From Nostocales cyanobacterium HT-58-2 (GTDB taxonomy: Bacteria; Cyanobacteriota; Cyanobacteriia; Cyanobacteriales; Nostocaceae): a stretch of 64,000 nucleotides of DNA. This document shows, one piece after another, positions 62,701-64,000 of this stretch. Numbering within the stretch: position 1 is the first letter of the stretch; each line of letters opens with the position of its first letter. The position numbers and the translations under genes were made by a program. Below the pieces are notes generated by a model. That model searched no databases, was not told the DNA's origin, and was given only the letters and a program-made list of their open reading frames with translations. The stretch spans positions 1,897,001 to 1,961,000 of the forward strand of contig CP019636.1 in NCBI GenBank assembly GCA_002163975.1, given 5' to 3'.

Positions 62701-64000
62701 GAGTCTTTGCATAACTGTAACGACCACCAGTAATTCTGATATCAAAAGTGCCTTTTTCAAAGGTAAAGGAAGTTGCAACATTTTGTTGCAAGTTGTTCAT
62801 TTGATCAGCGTTGATAACGTAACAATTGTTTTTGGTATCGATGGTTAAAATACTCACGCTTTCCTCCTTAATAGCTTTTGTTTCGTGCAATTTTTCGTCT
62901 GACTTGACTTCTGATGTGATTTCAGTTGTGACTACCGTAGCTGGTTCATAAACAGAAATACCTGCCCAACGACCGATAGGATCAGTTGTAGCAACTAAAG
63001 TTCCTTTTCCAGTAGTAGTATCAATACGGATTAATTGACCGTCTTTACCTAAGTTAAAGAAGTTGCCAGTCACACCATAGAGGACATCACCAACAAATTC
63101 CATGCTCGCAAGATCGGCAAAGCCAATATCGCCGATAGTTGTGACTTCACCTGTATCGAGGTTGCAGCTTGCTAATAACTTCTTCTTGTCGTAACCGATC
63201 AAGGTAATATAAGTTTTGCTATCAGGAGCAAAAGCAACTTCACCACAGTTGTAATCTTTATTTGCTACCGTTACTATTGGCGTCCCTTTACCTGTTTTAA
63301 GATTGATAGCAATCAGTTGTTTAGCAGTTGTGGCGTAAAGGGTATAACGCTGACGATTATATGCTAAGCCTGCTGCACCAAAGCCAAGATCACCGATTAC
63401 GGTAGCATCACCTGAATTTACATCAATTTTAACGAGTCGAGTTTTGTCACCCTCTCGATCAAGTCCATAGAGTTGTGAACCGACAAAAGCAATGTCAGAA
63501 ACTTCTGTAACTATCTCGCCAATAAAAGTCGCTTTACCTGTGACTAAATCCAGAGTATAAAGTTTGCTTAATTCATTGGAGACACAATCTTGGATATAGA
63601 CTGCTCCTGGTTGGAGCTTAATAGTTTTAACTGTGCGACTACCACAGATAACTTTTTCTAAAACTGTGCTAAAACCGTTAATCGTGTCTCTCTTTGTAAA
63701 AGATTGCCCACCTGTTGAAGTTGCAAGTCTAGCGTATTCGGCTTTGATACTTTCTTGATGCTTGCTCTTAGAAGTTCCAAAATAGGTGTGAATGGTCACT
63801 CCTGCTGTTTGGGATTTTTGGATGGCTAAATTAGCAGCTTTAATATCTTCTTGTTCTGTTTTATCTCCACCTCCTTCAAGTGCTTCATCACCAAGATAAA
63901 AGATAGCTCGTGCTGCACCTTGGCGCCAATCAAAATAATCTGAGATGTCTTCAATAGCGCGAGCTGCATCTTCTTGCGCGCCTGCAGACTTTAGTTCTCC
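59720..64000 (-). CDS. Giant vWA / propeller / coiled-coil protein, 5' end outside the window
   Basis: The frame is open to base 64000 on the minus strand, so the start lies beyond the window; the GTG at 63799 is internal. The visible N-terminal part reads AIFYLGDEALEGGGD, NLAIQKSQTAGVTIHTYFGT and EYARLATSTGGQSF, the end of a von Willebrand A domain. A propeller-like region (about 63650-62940) and two CYV(I/L).../TWxxLNG modules (about 62860-62070) follow, closely similar to those at 48451-55095. After a Thr/Glu-rich linker comes a coiled coil of about 600 residues rich in Asn/Gln/Ile (QELNQYIDQHVNQQVDQSFE type). The end is proline-rich (PVQPQQLPGKQ). Function is unknown; a filament-like or surface scaffold is possible. 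Confidence 0.85.
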   Translation of the reverse strand, partial: GELKSAGAQEDAARAIEDISDYFDWRQGAARAIFYLGDEALEGGGDKTEQEDIKAANLAIQKSQTAGVTIHTYFGTSKSKHQESIKAEYARLATSTGGQSFTKRDTINGFSTVLEKVICGSRTVKTIKLQPGAVYIQDCVSNELSKLYTLDLVTGKATFIGEIVTEVSDIAFVGSQLYGLDREGDKTRLVKIDVNSGDATVIGDLGFGAAGLAYNRQRYTLYATTAKQLIAINLKTGKGTPIVTVANKDYNCGEVAFAPDSKTYITLIGYDKKKLLASCNLDTGEVTTIGDIGFADLASMEFVGDVLYGVTGNFFNLGKDGQLIRIDTTTGKGTLVATTDPIGRWAGISVYEPATVVTTEITSEVKSDEKLHETKAIKEESVSILTIDTKNNCYVINADQMNNLQQNVATSFTFEKGTFDIRITGGRYSYAKTQTQGEPFVLLWIYGIDGSTFINKNTGFEVGATWTTLNGYNDTLKLEVKERAVLNALFFDVNNNDNSGLIDLLITSNKPFFNPQTITVDSKRNCYVLDEKYLSTVKQAGSNSVELNPGNYRIKIREGNASYWSDNKKFNIEPWALIWVTGGKFITKLTGVEVEETWVSLNGLKDEVVLEVKEKTTLTGLFVDTYKEDNEGQIILAIESISVTEWTENYKVKEQKQEKTITTETVTVTNIESTSGSGNREAVGVNSSIEFTFRFNEEEFKKKWEEQLQQINASINVRDEADVTLEAKYWDQLENWLLKNYEKHFKNLAVEVAKIRFSMDAYIQQMEFSLNQHLQSWSGYLDRLVEDKISVEISRKINQQINQYVDQTFEQRIRNNIGLIINNIVNKQELNQYIDRHINQQIDQTFEQKVRNNIGLIINNIVNKQELNQYIDRHVNQQVDQSFEQKVRNNVELIINNILNRQELNQYIDQHVNQQVDQSFEQKVRNNVELIINNILNRQELNQYIDQHVNQQVDQSFEQNIRNNTSLITQNLVNNNSEFNQFVSQEINDSFEQNIRNNVELIINNILNRQELNQYIDQHVDQQIDNSFEQKIRNNISLITQNIVNNTELNQYVSQEIDNSFEQKIQNHIQAITQNIINDNDVFNQYLDQRLQHSITNNSEVNNNIVNIVANSTEINNKIENVRNEWNQTFISLVTQQVDEVINIIGGREAFIRLITQNVVNNNTEINQYVSQQIDNTYEQKVQNYINLITQNIVNNNEVFNQYVDRRVQHNVTNNNVVINQIFDNDQITRKIENILIDNSQIHQKIENVVINSTEINNRILNFVVNSTEINNKINNVYRDIDIKIENVRNEWNQTFITLVRQYVDELINIIGDRETFNLRIANVINVKVDELLNQILRIRNELTVIINNADRHLYEWTLGELMAIKGCLTDRQALVEQLITFSSELRVKLDNTTCVDINTFKPFKPISVNPAQLSPVQPQQLPGKQ
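61164..61607 (-). repeat. Four tandem 111-bp coding repeats in the coiled coil
   Basis: Units spaced by exactly 111 bp (marker TCAAT(G/A)TA(C/T)TGGTTGAG at 61164, 61275, 61386 and 61497) encode 37-residue segments with QELNQYIDxHxNQQxDQ and FEQKVRNN. Related but interrupted units extend down to about 60200. Confidence 0.85.

Overview
The window looks like chromosomal DNA of a filamentous, heterocyst-type (Nostocales-like) cyanobacterium. The evidence is frequent HIP1-type GCGATCGC/CGATCGCC octamers, dispersed palindromic intergenic repeats typical of that group, and its characteristic families: Uma2, a cyanobacterial-type filamentous haemagglutinin exoprotein, GUN4, an orthocaspase, an AAA-like/WD40-type ATPase, giant PAS/GAF hybrid kinases and very large TPR proteins. 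No rRNA, tRNA, CRISPR array or phage module was seen. Both edges cut through genes: a coiled-coil/TPR protein on the left and a vWA/coiled-coil giant on the right.

Layout. 1-4.8 kb: the end of a TPR protein, then a small cluster of a 2OG-Fe(II) dioxygenase, a class-V PLP enzyme without the desulfurase cysteine, and an ABM-like small protein. 4.8-7.8 kb: a single gene fusing a caspase-type protease, an EF-hand-like loop, helical repeats, one membrane segment and a PstS-type phosphate-binding domain. 8.2-10.6 kb: leuA divergent from a GntR/FCD regulator, with a two-site GTATAC operator between them. 10.6-22.6 kb: Uma2, Ap4A phosphorylase overlapping a haemagglutinin-type exoprotein, recN, an ABC1/UbiB kinase, a di-iron ferritin-like protein and a TPR protein. 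22.7-27.9 kb: a 1741-residue hybrid kinase with a ribbon-helix-helix-like N-terminus. 28.2-31.2 kb: an XPB-type helicase followed by a Bax1 (DUF790) nuclease-like partner, then a Uma2 remnant. 31.7-34.1 kb: a membrane-anchored GUN4 protein with 33 copies of an 18-residue repeat. 34.5-37.1 kb: two DJ-1/PfpI-type proteins and a lone receiver domain. 37.5-43.1 kb: a TamB-like protein. 43.3-45.2 kb: a REC-PAS-HK-REC kinase. 45.8-47.7 kb: a decayed AAA/WD40 gene broken by a MITE with an 8-bp target duplication.

From 48.5 kb to the right edge every gene is on the minus strand. Two giant proteins, one with signal peptide and TPRs and one with vWA and coiled coil, share a propeller-like region and two beta-sandwich-like modules. 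They flank a three-gene set for fatty-acid oxygenation: a class-3 lipase, a COX-like haem dioxygenase and a catalase-related haemoprotein. The last two are syntenic with the dioxygenase/10S-hydroperoxide lyase pair known from Nostoc punctiforme.

The most unusual items are the caspase-PstS fusion (a possible phosphate-gated protease), the lipase-dioxygenase-lyase neighbourhood between paralogous giants, the bacterial XPB-Bax1 pair, and the reconstructable MITE-driven decay of the AAA/WD40 gene. All functions are assigned by reading motifs. No database search was run.
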